Shown here piece after piece: positions 43,174 through 53,220 of a DNA stretch of 64,000 bases (position 1 is the first letter of the stretch; each line of letters begins with the position of its first letter). Below the pieces are notes generated by a model that was not told the origin of the DNA, ran no database searches, and saw only the letters and a program-made list of their open reading frames with translations. The stretch comes from Lycorma delicatula (taxonomy: Eukaryota; Arthropoda; Insecta; Hemiptera; Fulgoridae). Location: NCBI RefSeq assembly GCF_047948215.1, contig NC_134464.1, positions 3,730,001 to 3,794,000 on the forward strand, read 5' to 3'. A program made the position numbers and the translations under genes.

Positions 43174-43195
43174 ATCTTAAGTTATTGACCGTTCA
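43174..43195 (+). repeat. 5' LTR, detached 3' end
   Basis: ATCTTAAGTTATTGACCGTTCA matches the last part of the 3' LTR (TTTAAGTTATTGACTGTTCA at 46221-46240), showing that the LINE split the LTR about 20 bp from its end. Confidence 0.8.
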
Positions 43196-43198
43196 TTT

Positions 43199-43216
43199 TG
43201 GTCCTTTTTGCGTGCC
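43199..43216 (+). promoter_or_regulatory. primer binding site of the LTR element
   Basis: TGGTCCTTTTTGCGTGCC begins three bases after the LTR end and starts TGG, as a tRNA 3'-CCA complement must. TGGTCCTTCG...GCCGG sites are familiar from insect BEL/Pao elements; the exact tRNA was not determined. Confidence 0.6.
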
Positions 43217-43570
43217 GGATGCATGAATATTCGTTGTGTTTTTACAATATGCAATGTGCGCAAGATGTTTCTAAATACAGTTTTTTGATGAAACAATATT
43301 TTTTTTTAGTTTCTTTCGTTTAATATATGTGCGTACACAAATTATGTACCGTCGTCTTGTTACGATTCAACACAGTCAATAACGGCAGGCGGCGTGCAAC
43401 AAGCATGATTCATCCTCTATCAATGCTTCGCAATAATTACATAACCTTCAGACATCTGCGATTGTGAGGCAAGTAAACACATTTCATACTTATTTATTAG
43501 CAGCTATCTCTTCGTGTTGTTATCATGTAATAATGTTCGTAATCACCAATATTATTTTCAATATTCTATT
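43217..43570. other. BEL/Pao leader remnant
   Basis: Non-coding sequence between PBS and the pol remnant. The gag-to-RT region has been deleted somewhere in here. Confidence 0.5.
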
Positions 43571-45457
43571 ACCTGTTAAATTACTATTAACTTGTCTTGA
43601 ATTATGTGCCGCAGTATTGCTAGCTTGTTTGATTACAAAGGTAAACACCAGCATTGATTTGAAAATACATGATACTCATCTATGGACAGATTCTAGTATT
43701 CTAGTATTCTTCTCGCTTGGCTGTTGAAGGTGCAAGAGCTAACATGGAACTGCAAGTGGCACCATGTGATGTCAGCATCAAATCCTGCGGACATGGTTTT
43801 ACATGAAGTAACTCCTCAAGAACTAAAGTGTACCACGTTATGGTGGCATACAAAAGATTCTTCTCAACGGCCAACACATACGCCATCAATACCTGTATCA
43901 GGTGATACTCCTGAAATACGTGCAACAGTGTTTGGTTACATTCACCAACGCAGGCGATGCTATTCTGAAGGAATCATCTACTCTTTCACAAGTAATTGGA
44001 TATTGCTTACATTTCATAAACTGTAAGGTAGCTGAGAAATCATGTAATTTTGGACCGCTAACTACCATAGAACTAAAGGCATTCTTAACTATTTGTATCA
44101 AACTGGCACAAAGAGTTTGTTATTATCAAGAATTTATTGCTCTGGAAAGTGGGAAACCATTATCAACCAACAAATCAACCATACTCAAACTTCATCCATT
44201 CATTGACAAATCTGGACTTGTACGAGTTGGAGGAAGGCTACAAAATTAAGAGCTTCCATTTGAAACTCAGTATCAGGCAATCTTGCCTCCACGGCATCAC
44301 CTTACTCAATTATTAATTGAGCATGAGCATAAGCAACTTATGCATGCAGGTCCACAGTTGTTAATTAACTTACTTACATCTATCTACCTACTGGATTCCA
44401 CAGCTAGAAAAATTGTTATAAACATCTTACATAAGTGTATTTGTTGTTTTCGATTATCGGCAAAACCTCACACTCAGCTTATGGGAAGTTTACCGACTAA
44501 ATGAGTTGTGTATCTGCTCAACCTTTTCTTAACACTGTAGTGGACCTCACAGGTCCAGTATACATAAAGTCAGGCTCACATCGCACTAAAATTCACATCA
44601 GATGTTACATTTCAATATTTATATGTTTAGTTACGCACACCATTCGTTTGGAACTTGTTAGCGATCTTACTTCAGAGGCGTTCCTTGCAGCCCTACACCA
44701 GTCCATGTCTTGTTGAGGAATCTGTGCTAATATCTACAATGATAATGGATCTAACTTTATCGGTGCTTGTAATGAGCTTCGTGATATCCATGACATTATC
44801 AAAAACAACTCTACATCCATCTCGGAAATACTGTCATTGGATTTCCGTCAGTGGCATTTTTTCCCCCCTAGTGCTTCCCATTTTGGAGGTATTTGGGAAA
44901 GTTCTGTTAAATCGATAAAACATCATCTCCTCCACATTGTTGGCAACAGCTCTTTAACATTCAAAGAAATAGCAACATTACTAATGCAACTAGAAGCATG
45001 TCTAAACTCAAGACCACTGTCTAGATTATCCGATGATCTAGATTATCCGACAGATCATTCCTACTTAACACCAGGTCATTTCTGTGTAGGTGAATCCTTC
45101 ACCGACTTTCCTGATCCTGAGCTGAGTGATATACCTGTTAATATATTAAGTAGGTGGCAGCATGTGCAGAGCTCACTCAGCGACTGTGGTGAAGATGGTC
45201 AACAGAGTATTTAACATCTCTTCAGCAGTGTAGTAAATGGTCATCAGTGATGCAAAATCTCCCAGAAGGGCGCAGATGTTCTGATTAAGGACAACCAACT
45301 TCCACCCTTAAGATGGAAACTGGCAGTCATCAAGGATCTTCATCCAGGTGCTGATGGTCTTGTCCAAGTAGTTTTAGTCCGTACTGCTCAAGGTGCACAA
45401 TTTAAACGACCTATTGTTAAGATCTGCCTACTTCCAACAGTGGACAAAGATGAATAA
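43571..45457 (+). pseudogene. BEL/Pao pol remnant: RNase H, integrase
   Basis: LELCAAVLLACLITKV near 43590 and HLWTDSSILV near 43675 belong to the RNase H-like region. WHHVMSASNPADMV then ELWW-like text follows near 43760. The integrase zinc region shows LHPFIDKSGLVRVGGRLQN near 44190, LPPRHHLTQLLIEHEHKQLM near 44285 and a HAG.Q..L block. The catalytic core shows VDLTGPVYIKSG near 44540 and VTHTIRLELVSDLTSEAFL near 44635. A Cys/Asp DNGSNF-type block is near 44745, and WHFFPPSASHFGGIWESSVK near 44850 carries the last catalytic Glu. LTPGHF near 45070 and a C-terminal tract ending PTVDKDE (TAA 45455-45457) follow. Three or more frameshifts disable it. Confidence 0.85.
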
Positions 45458-45933
45458 ATCTTCATGTAATGTTTTCTTGTTATTGTTTTTGTGCTATTAT
45501 TGGCAGTGTCAGAACATTACATTGTTGAATTAATGGTGAGAATAATTTTTTATAGTTATTACTAGTTTCCATTGACTATTTGCACTTATATTTTTACATT
45601 GATGAATTGGTTGATTTTTGTATTATTTTTGTTTCTTTTGATAATCTTGAATGATAAATTTGTTGTTTTCCATGTATTATTTTTAGGTTTCAGTTTTGAT
45701 TTTGTATTTTATCAGTTGAATTCTATTGTTTATGAAGTGATAGATTTTTATTGTTTTATTAATTCTTGTAACATTTAGTACTTTACATTGTCTAATTTCT
45801 TTGCATTTTACAAGGTTGTAATCGTATTGTTTAGGGTTGTATCATTTATTATTTGCAATGTAATCTTAGGTTACTTGATTTATTTTTGTTGTTTTGGAGA
45901 TTATTAAAATACTATGTATTTTGGTGGGCGGTA
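45458..45933 (+). other. 3' untranslated region and polypurine-like tract
   Basis: T-rich non-coding stretch ending in TTTTGGTGGGCGGTA immediately before the 3' LTR, the expected position and composition of a plus-strand primer tract. Confidence 0.6.
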
Positions 45934-46240
45934 TGTTTGATTATTGCCGCTGTCAGTAGGTGTGCTCTGGTGCAAGCGGGTGTATTGGCAGATACAATTT
46001 ACTAGACCAGTAATGTTTGTTATGTGGACTGAGAAGGTCGGCTTAGTACCTTTTCCTTTACAGATTATATGAAAATTGACATAATTCATACTTATAATTA
46101 ATTAGTTTTCTGTTTTCATTAGTATGTTTTCTGTTTAATAGTGTATTGTTTTAAATTAAATTACTGTGATTTACGCATCCAGTGATCCTTTACCACTACC
46201 TATACAGTCCACTTAGACCTTTTAAGTTATTGACTGTTCA
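45934..46240 (+). repeat. 3' LTR
   Basis: A 307-bp copy of the 5' LTR, beginning TGTTTGATTATTGCCGC and ending TTGACTGTTCA. Confidence 0.9.
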
Positions 46241-48180
46241 ATTACACTTCCCAAATAACAAAATTCTTCTACCTCTCCTATCATCACTATTTCTATATTC
46301 ACTGGTCCATCTTCATTATTTTTACATTTATCTTGTTTATTTCATGCACTAGTTTTTGCGTAGGACTTCATCCATGCCATTCATTGTTTCTTCTAAATCT
46401 TTTTTATTAGCTAGAATTACTATATCATCTGCAAATCATAGCATCTTTATCTTTTCACCTTGTACTGTTACTCCGGATCTAAATTGTTCTTTAACATCAT
46501 TAACTGCTAGTTCTATGTAAAGATTAAAAAGTAACTGGTATAGGGAACATCCTTGTCAGACTCCCGCTTTTTATTATGGCTTCTTTCTTACGTTCTTCAG
46601 TTATTACTGTTGCTGTATGGTTCCTGTAAATGTTAGTAATTGTTCTTCTATCTCTGTACTAATTTTTTTTAAATGCTGAACATTTTATTCCAGTCTACGT
46701 TATTGAATGCCTTTTCGATTTGGTTTATAGAAAACCAAATTGGTCTTCTCTTAACACTTCTTTCACTCTCCTCTCGCTGTACAAAATTCTAGTTAAGATT
46801 TTTGATGCACGACTAGTTAAGCTAATTGTTCTGTATTCTTCATAATTATTTGCTCCTGCTTTCTTTGGTATCATGACTATAATACTTTTATGAAGTCTCA
46901 CGGAAATTTTCCTTTATCATAAATATTATACACCAGTTTGTATATCTTTATAGTCTATCAATCGCTTCCTCGCCTACATTGCACAGTAATTTTACAGGAA
47001 TCGGTCTATTCCAGGAGCCTTTCTGCCATTCAAATCTTTTAATACTCTCTTAAATTCAGATCTCAGTATTGTTTCTCCCCTTTCATCCTTTTCGACTTCC
47101 TCTTCTTCCTCTATAACACCATTTTCTAATTTATTTCCTCTGTATAACTCTTCAATATAATCCACCCACCTATCAACTTTACCTTCCGTATTATAAATCA
47201 ATGTAACATCTTTGTTTAACACATTATTAGATTTTAATTTTTGTACCATAAAATTTTCCTTTCCTTAACCTGTATGGCTCCGTCTATTTTACCAATGTTC
47301 ATTTCTCTTTCCACCTCTGAAGACTTTTCTTTTGCTAGTTTGTACTTCCTGTTTATAGTATTTCTTAATTGTTGATAGTTCCTTTTACTTTCTTCATCAC
47401 TAGCATTCTTATATTTTCTACATTCATTTATAATGTGCAATATATCCTTTTTAACATTCTCCCATTCTTCTTCTACATTTTCTACCTTATCTTTTTTACT
47501 CAGACCTTTTGTGATATCCTCAAAAATTTTCTTTATCTCCCTTCCTCAAGCTTCTCTAAATTCCACCAATTCATCTGACACCTTTTCTTCAGGTTTTTAA
47601 ACCCCAATCTACATTTTATTATCACTAAATTATGGTCGCTATCAATGTCTGCCCCAGGGTAAGCTTTGCAGTCGACAAGTTGATTTCTAAATCTTTGCTT
47701 AACCATGATATAATCTGATACCTTGCAGTACCACCTTGCTTTTTCCATGTGTATATTCTTCTATTATGATTTTTAAACTAGGTGTTGGCAATTACTAAAT
47801 TCTATTTCGTGCAAAACTGTATAAGTCGGTCCCCTCTTTCATTTCTTTTGTCCAGCCCATATTCACCCACAATATTTCCTTCCTTCCCTTTTCCAATGCA
47901 TGGATTTCAATTCCTTTTATTAAATTTTCATCCTTTTACGTGTTTAATTGTTTCGTCAATTTCTTTGTATACACACTACCTGATCCTGTTCATTACAAAA
48001 CCTACTCCTGCCTGCCCTTTATTTGAAGCTGTGTTAATTATTCTAAAATCACCTGACCAAAAGTCATTTTCCTCTCCCTACCAAACCTCGCTAATTCCTT
48101 CTACATCTACATTTAATCTTCCCATTTCCCTCTTTAAAATTTCTAAATTACCAACTTTTTTAGACTTCTAACATTCCACA
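46241..48180 (-). mobile_element. RTE-like LINE, 5' and central segment (right of LTR insertion)
   Basis: Continuation of 40690-41237 on the - strand. From the 5' side it reads endonuclease WNVRS-like start near 48170, LEILKREMGRLNVDVEGISE near 48130, GQAGVGFVMNR near 48000, then a deletion of about 45 residues. ILV/DYIMVKQRFRNQLVD follows near 47710, then KYKNASDEESKRNYQQLRN near 47410 and LKDLNGRKAPGID near 47040, the first RT block. Degraded RT motifs continue to 46260. It shares specific small indels with the first half of the element at 48190-51470. Confidence 0.85.
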
Positions 48181-48197
48181 CTCATCTTAACACACTC

Positions 48198-48837
48198 GTG
48201 ATGAACAAGAAGATAGAGAGAAGAGTGGAGTATTTCAAGATGCATAGCGATAGAATCATTGTAATAAAAATAAAATCAAAACCTAAACCGACAACGATTG
48301 TTAACGTCTATAAGCCTATAAGCGCCCATGATGATGATGAGGTAGAGTGTGTATACGAAGAGATTGATGAAGCAATTAAACATGTAAAAGGAGATGAAAA
48401 TTTAATAATAGTTGGAAATTGGAATGCAAGCATTGGAAAAGGCAAGGAAGGAAATATAGTGGGTGAATACAGGCTGGGCAAAAGGAATGAAAGAGGGGAC
48501 CGACTTTTTGCACGAAGTATAATTTAGTAATTGCCAACACCCAATTTAAAAATAATAATAGAAGAATATACACTTGCAAAAAGCCAGGCGATACTGCAAG
48601 GTATCAGATAGATTATATCATGGTTAAGCAAAGATTTAGAAATCAACTCATTGACTCCAAAACTTACCCTGGAGCAGGCATTGATAGCAACCATAATTTG
48701 GTGATAATGAAAAGTAGATCGGGGTTTAAAAACCTGAAGAAAAGGTGTCAGATGAATCGGTGGAATTTAGAGAAGCTTGAGGAAGAGGAGGTAAAGAAGT
48801 TTTTTGAGGACATCTTTTTTACTCAGCAAGAGGTCTG
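48198..48837 (+). pseudogene. RTE-like endonuclease, C-terminal part
   Basis: APE-type endonuclease missing its N-terminal strands. VGNWNASIG replaces the usual GDFNA.(I/V)G, so the catalytic Asp is Asn here, and SNHNLV replaces the usual SDH. A break near 48525 splits the frame. It cannot cleave DNA as it stands. Confidence 0.8.
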
Positions 48838-49480
48838 AGTAAAAAAGATAAGGTAGAAAATATAGAAGAAGAATGGGAGAATGTTAAAAAGGAAATTCTT
48901 AAATCAGCAGAAGCAAACTTAGGCAGAATAAAGAGAACTGCTAGAAACCTTGGGTTTCAGACGATATATTGCAGCTGATGGATGAACGTAGAAAATATAA
49001 GAATGCTAGTGATGAAGAAAGTAAAAGGAACTATCGGCAATTAAGAAATGCTATAAACAGGAAGTGCAAACTGGCGAAAGAAGAGTGGATTAAAGAAAAG
49101 TGTTCAGAAGTGGAAAGAGAAATGAACATTGGTAAAATAGACGGAGCCATACAGGTTAAGGAAAGGAAAATTTTATGGTACAAAAATTAAAATCTAATAA
49201 TGTGTTAAACAAAGATGTTACATTGATTTATAATACGGAAGGTAAAGTTGATAGGTGGGTGGATTATATTGAAGAGTTATACAGAGGAAATAAATTAGAA
49301 AATGGTGTTATAGAGGAAGAAGAGGAAGTCGAAAAGGATGAAAGGGGAGAAACAATACTGAGATCTGAATTTAAGAGAGTATTAAAAGATTTGAATGGCA
49401 GAAAGGCTCCTGGAATAGACGGATTCCTGTAGAATTACTGCGCAATGTAGGAGAGGAAGCGATTGATAGACTATAAAGAT

Positions 49481-49730
49481 ATACAAACTTTCCTTATAAG
49501 CGAATTGCACAACGGGTTAGTAATTTTAACAATTCCAGAAAGAGCTCAATTAGACAACATAAAAGGGACGTACATTATTTTCTTGTAATTTTCGCCTTTA
49601 TAACGTGTATAAAGACTAAAATTAATGTTATTGTATTACACGGATTATAGGCGTCTATCGGTGTAAAGCTGATCCTACGGAACCTACATTTTTTTTACTT
49701 AAATTTTAAATACTTTTAGAAACTTGGTAA
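49481..49730. other. spacer between the two RT-entry duplicates
   Basis: About 250 bp with no match to the rest of the LINE. Includes TATAGGCGTCTATCGGTGTA and poly-T; origin unknown. Confidence 0.5.
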
Positions 49731-50149
49731 AATGAACATTGGTAAAATAGACGGAGCATACAGGAAAGTTAAGAAAAAGTTTGGGGTAGATAAATTAAAA
49801 TCTAATAATGTGTTAAACAAAGACGGTACACCAATATATAATACGAAAGGTAAAGTCGATAGATGGGTGGAATATATTGAAGAGTTATACGGAGGAAATG
49901 AATTAGAAAATGGTGTTATAGAGGAAGAAGAGGAAGTTGAGGAGGATGAAATGGTTGAAACAATACTGAGATCTGAATTTAAGAGAGCATTAAAAAATTT
50001 AAATGGCAGAAGGCTCCTGGAATAGACAGAATACCTGTAGAATTACTGCGCAGTGCAGGTGAGGAAGCGATTGATAGATTATACAAATTGGTGTGTAATA
50101 TTTATGAAAAGGGGAATTTCCGTCAGACTTCAAAAAAAGTGTTATAGTC

Positions 50150-51363
50150 ATGATACCAAAGAAAGCAGTGGCAGATAAATGTGAAGAATACAGAACAATT
50201 AGTTTAACTAGTCATGCATCAAAAATCTTAACTAGAATTCTATACAGAAGAATTGAGAGGAGAGTGGAAGAAGTGTTAGGAGAAGACCAATTTGGTTTCA
50301 GGAAAAGTATAGGGGCAAGGGAAGCAATTTTAGGCCTCAGATTAATAGTAGAAGGAAGATTAAAGAAAAACAAACCAACATACTTGGCGTTTATAGACCT
50401 AGAAAAGGCATTCGATAACGTAGACTGGAATAAAATGTTCAGCATTTTAAAAAAATTAGGGTTCAAATACAGAGATAGAAGAACAATTGCTAACATGTAC
50501 AGGAACCAAACAGCAGCAGTAACAATTGAAGAACATAAGAAAGAAGCCGTAATAAGAAAGGGAGTCCGACAAGGATGTTCCCTATCTCCGTTACTTTTTA
50601 ATCTTTACATGGAACTGGCGGTTGATGATGTTAAGGAACAATTTAGATTTGGAGTAACAGTACAAGGTGAAAAGATAAAGATGCTATGATTTGCTGATGA
50701 TATAGTAATTCTAGCCGAGAGTAAAAAGGATTTAGAAGAAACAATGAAAGGCATAGATGAAGTCCTACACAAGAACTATCGCATGAAAATAAACAAGAAC
50801 AAAACAAAAGTAATGAAATGTAGTAGAAATAACAAAGATGGACCGCTGAATGTGAAAATAGGAGGAGAAAAGATTATGGAGGTAGAAGAATTTTGTTATT
50901 TGGGAAGTAGAATTACTAAAGATGGACGAAGCAGGAACGATATAAAATGCCGAATAGCACAAGCTAAACGAGCCTTCAGTAAGAAATATAATTTGTTTAC
51001 ATCAAAAATTAATTTAAATGTCAGGAAAAGATTTTTGAAGTGCATGTTTGGAGTGTCGCTTTATATGGAAGTGAAACTTGGACAATCGGAGTATCTGAGA
51101 AGAAAAGATTAGAAGCTTTTGAAATGCGGTGCTATAGGAGAATGTTAAAAATCAGATGGGTGGATAAAGTGACAAATGAAGAGGTATTGCGGCAAATAGA
51201 TGAAGAAAGAAGCATTTGGAAAAATATAGTTAAAAGAAGAGACAGACTTATAGGCCACATACTAAGGCATCCTGGAATAGTCGCTTTAATATTGGAAGGA
51301 CAGGTAGAAGGGAAAAATTGTGTAGGCAGGCCACATTTGGAATATGTTAAAACAAATTGTTAG
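50150..51363 (+). pseudogene. RTE-like reverse transcriptase, near intact
   Basis: MIPKKAVADKCEEYRTISLT (RT block 2), ILYRRIERRVEEVLGEDQFG (block 3), TYLAFIDLEKAFDNVDWNKM (block 4 with the first catalytic Asp), KGVRQGCSLSPLLFNLYME (block 5), a TGA, FADDIVILAESKKDLEETMK (block 6 with catalytic DD), MKINKNKTKVM (block 7) and EEFCYLGSRITKDGRS (thumb), then a frame change and the C-terminal region. Only one stop and one frameshift separate this part from an open frame, unlike the damaged endonuclease half. Confidence 0.85.
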
Positions 51364-51470
51364 GGATGTAGGATGTAGAGGGTATACTGAAATGAAACGA
51401 CTAGCACTAGATAGGGAATCTTGGAGAGAGCTGCATCAAACCAGTCAAATGACTGAAGACAAAAAAAAAA

Positions 51471-51792
51471 GTTAAAATCAGTATTCAGTATATTGAAACT
51501 GTATAAATATTATTATGGTTGTATAATTATAGTGTATGTTAAGTGTACAAATCTATCCACTATATTAAATGTCACTTAATTTTGCTGTATAATTTAACTT
51601 ATTTAATAATGTAACATTACTTTTTCATATCAGTTTTTTCTCAACAAAACAAGAATGTAATGTTGAACCTGGTTTCATCCAGCTATTAGTTAAATTCTTT
51701 TCTTAAATCTGTAATGTTTTGGTGATACACAAGTTAATCCAATTGTATTAGCTCATTGGATTTGGATTATATCATCCAAATCGGGTATTACC
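51471..51792. other. AT-rich DNA after LINE tail
   Basis: No gene recognised. Confidence 0.4.
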
Positions 51793-51945
51793 ATGGAGGA
51801 TCTAGAATCCAAATATTTCTATCTGCCAAAACCACATAAATATCAAGCGCTTAGAAATTCTAAAGACCCTTATTTTCTTGCTATGAGTCCAATGGATGTC
51901 TATCCAAAACCATACTACAGACTAGCGAAGAGGAATCAAGAATGA
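51793..51945 (+). CDS. small unrecognised ORF (50 residues)
   Basis: ATG in a CCATGG context opens a frame rich in Tyr, Pro and Lys (MEDLESKYFYLPKPHKYQAL, ending PKPYYRLAKRNQE, TGA 51943-51945). Composition differs from neighbouring AT-rich junk and looks protein-like. I know no homologue. It could be the last exon of a gene, a retrocopy fragment or chance. Confidence 0.2.
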   Translation: MEDLESKYFYLPKPHKYQALRNSKDPYFLAMSPMDVYPKPYYRLAKRNQE

Positions 51946-53203
51946 ATAATTTAAAGAAATAAATTATTTTGAAATCTTCATAATCAAAGACTGAGCCTGT
52001 ACTAATAGTTAAGAATTCCTTGACTCGTATATGTTAGCCATAATCCTTAGAAAAATGGCTACATTGTATAATTAAAATAATGTTTCTATACTGGATTTCG
52101 ATTTTGTCTAGAAACTTAATAATTTTCTGCAGTTACCTAGTCTTTGTTACTATGATAGTACATTTTCTAATAAGATTCAAGTTGTTTATGAACTTAATTT
52201 CAACATTAAGTTCATGCATGAAATGTACACTTCATCTTGATTTTTTTTTGCAGCCTGTGGGACTAGCTTTCTACTTTCCTTATACTTGATTTACCTGAGT
52301 AGCAACCATAAGAACTAGGTCTGTTTTCCAACTCATTGACTTTGCACTGCTTGTAAGTAGTTGTCAATGGATTGGCTGATTCTTTGGTAGGTATCAAAAA
52401 TGTTCAATTAATTGTTGATATGATTCAGTCTTTGCCGAGTCAGGTCTCCTACTTCTCTAGAAATAAATAATCTTTTGTAAAAATATTTCAGTTAGGTTAT
52501 TTACAAGTACTTTTAGATAAATTGTTTCTATGATATTCAAGAACTCTCCAGAGCAGCTTTCTTGATTCAAGGGCTGTAGGAAACTGCATCTTGTACTTCT
52601 GTAAATGAGTTTACCTATAGCTTGTAGTTTACTTACTTGTTATTAAAACAAAAACAGCAGCTGATCATCAGTTCAATGTGTATTTACTTAGTAAATACAA
52701 TTGGATTCAAAATTTAGTTTGTGGAATATAATGAAATTAATTTGAACATTATCAGAGGTAATTGCAATCATATTATAGAGTATACTCTGAAATTTGATGC
52801 TGTAATTAATTGTAAAAAAATTTGTAATCATTGATCCAAGAATTTGATAAGAATGAATATCATTCAACATGGAATGTGTTATTTGATTGAGTTAAGTTAC
52901 TGTTTGAGTAATTCCTAATTTATAACTGAAAAAAATGACAATAGTTTCTGGCATTGTATTTGTAATACAGTTAAGTCAAATGCATTCAGTTTTTATCAGA
53001 TTTTTCAATAAGGTTCCTTGATATTTGGTGGAACAACATATAGATAAAATTGTTACATTATAAGCACCAGCTACTAGAGCTGTAGAGAAAAGAGTAAAAT
53101 GTTACACTTAATGTTAGCACATATTCTAAGTCCCCACCTAATAGATGCTTTTTGAACATACTAATTTGTAATGTAATTCTGTTGTGCGTTTGCTGTATAT
53201 AAA
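51946..53203. other. intergenic DNA, nothing recognised
   Basis: AT-rich; short open frames without coding character. Confidence 0.4.
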
Positions 53204-53220
53204 TTACTTACTTACTTACT
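53204..53220. repeat. (TTAC)n LINE tail
   Basis: Four TTAC units at the 3' terminus of the - strand LINE. Short tandem tails instead of poly-A are typical of I-group LINEs. Confidence 0.8.

Larger units (their letters stand above)
41238..46240 (+). mobile_element. BEL/Pao LTR retrotransposon, internally deleted
   Basis: Bounded by about 300-bp LTRs that begin TGTTTG and end GTTCA. The flanks ATTCT (left) and ATTAC (right) look like a decayed 5-bp target duplication, the size made by BEL/Pao. A primer-binding-like TGGTCCTTTTTGCGTGCC follows the 5' LTR. The coding remainder starts in RNase H and continues through integrase; gag, protease and most of RT are missing. The 5' LTR is split by an I-type LINE (41528-43173). 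LTR copies differ at many positions, so it is not recent. Confidence 0.85.
48190..51470 (+). mobile_element. RTE-like LINE, head-to-head copy with internal duplication
   Basis: A 5'-truncated endonuclease (48198-48837: VMNKKIERRVEYF, LIIVGNWNASIGKGKEGN, DYIMVKQRFRNQLID, IDSNHNLVIMK) is followed by the linker (48969-49190). The RT entry region occurs twice, at 49122-49480 and 49731-50090, with about 250 bp of foreign or scrambled sequence between. RT proper runs 50150-51112. A single TGA (50687-50689) lies just before FADDIVILAE. One frameshift near 51040 precedes the C-terminal region (YGSETWTIG, EAFEMRCYRRMLKIRW, RDRLIGHILRH). The 3' end is LDRESWRELHQTSQMTEDK plus A10. No RNase H. RTE assignment rests on the SETWT, EAFEMR and DRESW blocks. 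Confidence 0.85.

Noticed and set aside
43571..45457. An intact retroviral-type pol or an envelope gene
   Set aside because: The frame is broken several times, RT is absent, and nothing envelope-like follows; it is a BEL/Pao remnant.
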